From contig JAICWP010000009.1 of NCBI GenBank assembly GCA_025934735.1, forward strand, positions 135,640 to 199,639: DNA of 64,000 nucleotides, given 5' to 3'. Numbering within the stretch: position 1 is the stretch's first letter; each line of letters begins with the position of its first letter. This stretch comes from Terriglobales bacterium. Lineage in GTDB: Bacteria > Acidobacteriota > Terriglobia > Terriglobales > Acidobacteriaceae. The notes beneath the pieces were generated by a model. The model saw nothing but the letters and a program-made list of their open reading frames with translations. It was not told the origin of the DNA and did not search any database. This document shows, in pieces, positions 61,787 to 64,000 of this stretch. The position numbers were made by a program, and so were the translations under genes.

Positions 61787-64000
61787 ATGAAAACTTGGGC
61801 CCTGGGGAAAGTTGTTTTGGGCTTTCTGTGTCTTGCCCCCCTGGCGTATTCGATCACCCATTCCGCCTCGGTCGGCCGCGAGCAATCAGCCGGCAGTGAA
61901 TCTTCTATGCAGGCGAGGGCGCAATCCGCCCTCTCCACCATCAGCGGCAGGCTAAAGATCGCGGGGCTGCAGCACCCGGTTAAGGTGCTGCGAGATCGTT
62001 GGGGCGTGCCCCACATCTACGCCCAGAACCAGCACGACCTGTTTTTCGCTCAGGGGTTCGTGACCGCCCAGGATCGCCTGTTTCAAATGGAACTCTGGAA
62101 GCGCGTGGGCCAGGGACGGCTCGCCGAGGTGCTCGGCCCGGACTATTTGCAACGCGACATCAATGCCCGTTTGCTGGCCTACCGCGGCTCCATGACCGAC
62201 GAAAACGCTAGCTATGCTCCCGATGCCAGGGAAATCCTGGAAGCGTTCACTCAGGGTGTTAATGCGGAGATCGTGCGCCGCCTGACGCCCGGCGGTCCCG
62301 GCCTGCCTCTGGAATTCCAACTTGCCGGATTCAAGCCCGAGCCGTGGAAGCCGGAAGACTGCCTGACCCGCATGGCCGGCTTTCCCATGACCCGCAACTC
62401 GGTGGCGGAACTTCTCCACGCCAAGCTCGTGACCCTGATTGGCGCGAAGAAAGCCTCGGAGTTGCTCGGCCTTGACCCGCCAGTGGTGCTCGACCCTGCT
62501 CCCGGCGAAGATCTTTCCAACTTGTCTCCGGAACTTCTGCGCAACCTGCAGGGCAGCGACAGTTCCATGGCCCTGGTGCCGCAGTTGGCCGCCGATTCCC
62601 GCCTGCTCGACGTGCCCGCAACCGACAATTGGGCCAGTAACAACTGGGTGGTCTCCGGCAAGTTGACTGCCTCCGGGCGTCCTCTGCTGTGCAACGATCC
62701 CCACCGCACCATAGATAAGGTTCCCTCCTTGCGGTACGTTGTGCACCTGGTGGCCCCAGGTTGGGACGTAATTGGCGCCACTGAGCCCGGTTCGCCCGGC
62801 ATTGAAGACGGCCACAACCAGCGCATCGCCTGGGGCTGGACCATCTTCGGCATGGACCAGCAGGATTTGTACCTGGAGAAACTCGATCCCAACAATCCCC
62901 TGCGCTACAAAACCGAAAACGGCTGGCAGCCCATGCAGGTGGAGAAGGCCACGTTCCACGTGAAGGGCCAGCCCGATGTGACGGTGGACCTGAAGTTCAC
63001 GCGGCACGGCCCGGTGCTCTGGGAAGATGTGCCCACGCATCGTGCTCTCGCCTTGCGCTGGATTGGCGCTGAACCCGGTACCGCCGGCTATCTCGCCTGC
63101 CTCACCCTCGACCGGGCGCAGAACTGGCAGCAGTTTGAATCCGCAGCTCAGCGCTGGAAGCTTCCCACCCACAACATCGTTTACGCCGATGTGGAGGGCA
63201 ATATCGGCGAGCACTCCGTCGGCATGGAGCCCATCCGCAAGAACTTCACCGGAACCATGCCTATGCCCGGTCACGGCGGCTACGAGTGGGCAGGATGGGT
63301 GCCCTTGCGGGAACTCCCCCATCAGTTCAATCCCCAGCGCGGTTTTGCGGTCACCGCCAACCAGCGAATGATTCCCGAGAATTTTCCTTATAAGGTCGGA
63401 TTTGAATGGGCGGAGCCTTACCGTGCCAATCGCATTACCGAGGTGCTGAGCGGCGACGCTGGCAGCGGCCACAAGATCACCCTGGAAGACATGGAGCGCC
63501 TGCAGGCCGACGTCACCTCTCTCCCTGCCCGCGAACTGTTGCGCCTTTTACCGGCGGCGATCGGCAATTCCGACGACCCGGTCGCGAAATTGCTTCTTAA
63601 ATGGAACGCCGTTGTGGACCGCGACTCGGCGGCCGCAGCGCTCTATGAGTTCTGGCAGGGTGAGATCGAAAATCAAATGCTGCACCGTCTCGCGCCGGAA
63701 AACGCCTGGCCGGCGCTGCGCGGGCACATTCCGCTCACTGTCATGCTCCCGCATCTGCAGAATCCAGATGCCGCGACCTTTGGCGCCAATCCGGTCGCGG
63801 CTCGCAATGAACTGCTGCGCGATGCGCTCCACGTTGCCGCCGACCACCTGAAGTCGCTGCAAGGGCCGGATCCCTCAGCTTGGTCCTGGGGACGCCTGCA
63901 CACCGTCACTTTCCACCACGTGCTGGAATTGTTGCCGAACGGCAAATCGCTGTTTGACGTGGGCCCTGTGCCTCGTCCCGGCGATTCCTATACGGTGAAC
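61787..64000 (+). CDS. Penicillin acylase family hydrolase (3' truncated by window)
   Basis: N-terminal-nucleophile amidase, 738 codons seen and open at the window edge. A signal peptide (VVLGFLCLAPLAYS) is followed by the alpha chain with VLRDRWGVPHIYAQNQ and GFVTAQDRLFQMELWKR. The nucleophile is Ser284 in WASNNWVVSG, where self-cleavage would expose the beta chain. GIEDGHNQRIAWGWT and FAVTANQRM are further family blocks. Such enzymes hydrolyse amides of acyl chains, including penicillins and N-acyl homoserine lactones. An end near 800 residues would be normal. Its place after receptor C suggests a periplasmic step on imported amides. Confidence 0.9.
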   Translation, partial: MKTWALGKVVLGFLCLAPLAYSITHSASVGREQSAGSESSMQARAQSALSTISGRLKIAGLQHPVKVLRDRWGVPHIYAQNQHDLFFAQGFVTAQDRLFQMELWKRVGQGRLAEVLGPDYLQRDINARLLAYRGSMTDENASYAPDAREILEAFTQGVNAEIVRRLTPGGPGLPLEFQLAGFKPEPWKPEDCLTRMAGFPMTRNSVAELLHAKLVTLIGAKKASELLGLDPPVVLDPAPGEDLSNLSPELLRNLQGSDSSMALVPQLAADSRLLDVPATDNWASNNWVVSGKLTASGRPLLCNDPHRTIDKVPSLRYVVHLVAPGWDVIGATEPGSPGIEDGHNQRIAWGWTIFGMDQQDLYLEKLDPNNPLRYKTENGWQPMQVEKATFHVKGQPDVTVDLKFTRHGPVLWEDVPTHRALALRWIGAEPGTAGYLACLTLDRAQNWQQFESAAQRWKLPTHNIVYADVEGNIGEHSVGMEPIRKNFTGTMPMPGHGGYEWAGWVPLRELPHQFNPQRGFAVTANQRMIPENFPYKVGFEWAEPYRANRITEVLSGDAGSGHKITLEDMERLQADVTSLPARELLRLLPAAIGNSDDPVAKLLLKWNAVVDRDSAAAALYEFWQGEIENQMLHRLAPENAWPALRGHIPLTVMLPHLQNPDAATFGANPVAARNELLRDALHVAADHLKSLQGPDPSAWSWGRLHTVTFHHVLELLPNGKSLFDVGPVPRPGDSYTVN

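Overview
The window is about 64 kb of GC-rich bacterial DNA that reads as the chromosome of an Acidobacteriota member (Terriglobia-like). The main clues are three very large Oar-type TonB-dependent receptors (1106-1177 aa, each with a signal peptide, a CarboxypepD-like N-terminal domain and a C-terminal aromatic residue), a pyrR-pyrB-pyrC operon, several Tat-exported enzymes and many exported orphan proteins. The assignment is inferred from gene content only. No transposase, integrase, CRISPR array or rRNA operon was seen. One tRNA (Ser, anticodon GGA) is present.

Region 1 (1-25.4 kb) is mostly core and housekeeping. It holds a truncated RND efflux pump permease, a LolA-like exported protein, a PAS-GAF-PAS hybrid histidine kinase, a GH3 beta-N-acetylhexosaminidase overlapping a lipoprotein gene, a zinc-ribbon membrane protein, pyrR-pyrB-pyrC (with a 39-bp-arm inverted repeat between pyrB and pyrC), dnaB on the minus strand, a GT87-type membrane glycosyltransferase, a strongly structured presumptive RNA gene with an intrinsic terminator (about 17.13-17.41 kb), two minus-strand exported/membrane unknowns, citrate synthase, a DUF6438-ankyrin exported protein, and a P1B-type metal ATPase followed by a membrane protein.

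Region 2 (25.6-27 kb) has tRNA-Ser, a terminator, and an overlapping ArsR/AHSA1 (SRPBCC) pair.

Region 3 (27-64 kb) looks like an accessory import-and-catabolism island. Two divergent TonB receptors are followed by an FCD-type GntR regulator, a DUF4440 protein and a minus-strand operon: Tat flavoenzyme, pentaheme cytochrome c, second Tat flavoenzyme, alpha/beta hydrolase. Next come a GntR-UxaA(small)-UxaA(large) operon and a divergent operon: Gfo/Idh/MocA dehydrogenase, creatininase-like amidohydrolase, cupin, D-2-hydroxyacid dehydrogenase, DAACS carboxylate symporter. A complete RND tripartite pump follows. A second minus-strand operon (DHPON-hydrolase-like enzyme, NMT1-type binding protein, second DUF4440 protein) is divergent from a third TonB receptor, which is followed by a penicillin-acylase-family hydrolase cut by the window edge.

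The main new observation is a shared palindrome, GGTC-N-GACC. It lies upstream of the TonB receptor at 31.2 kb, upstream of the flavoenzyme/cytochrome operon, and inside a promoter of the DHPON-hydrolase/NMT1/DUF4440 operon. It has the layout of a FadR-family operator, and an FCD GntR gene lies in the island, so these units may form one regulon. My reading is that a substrate enters by TonB receptors, is hydrolysed and oxidised in the periplasm by exported hydrolases and flavoenzymes that pass electrons to the pentaheme cytochrome, and that acid products are taken in and processed by the UxaA/Gfo-Idh/hydroxyacid-dehydrogenase branch. The substrate is unknown.
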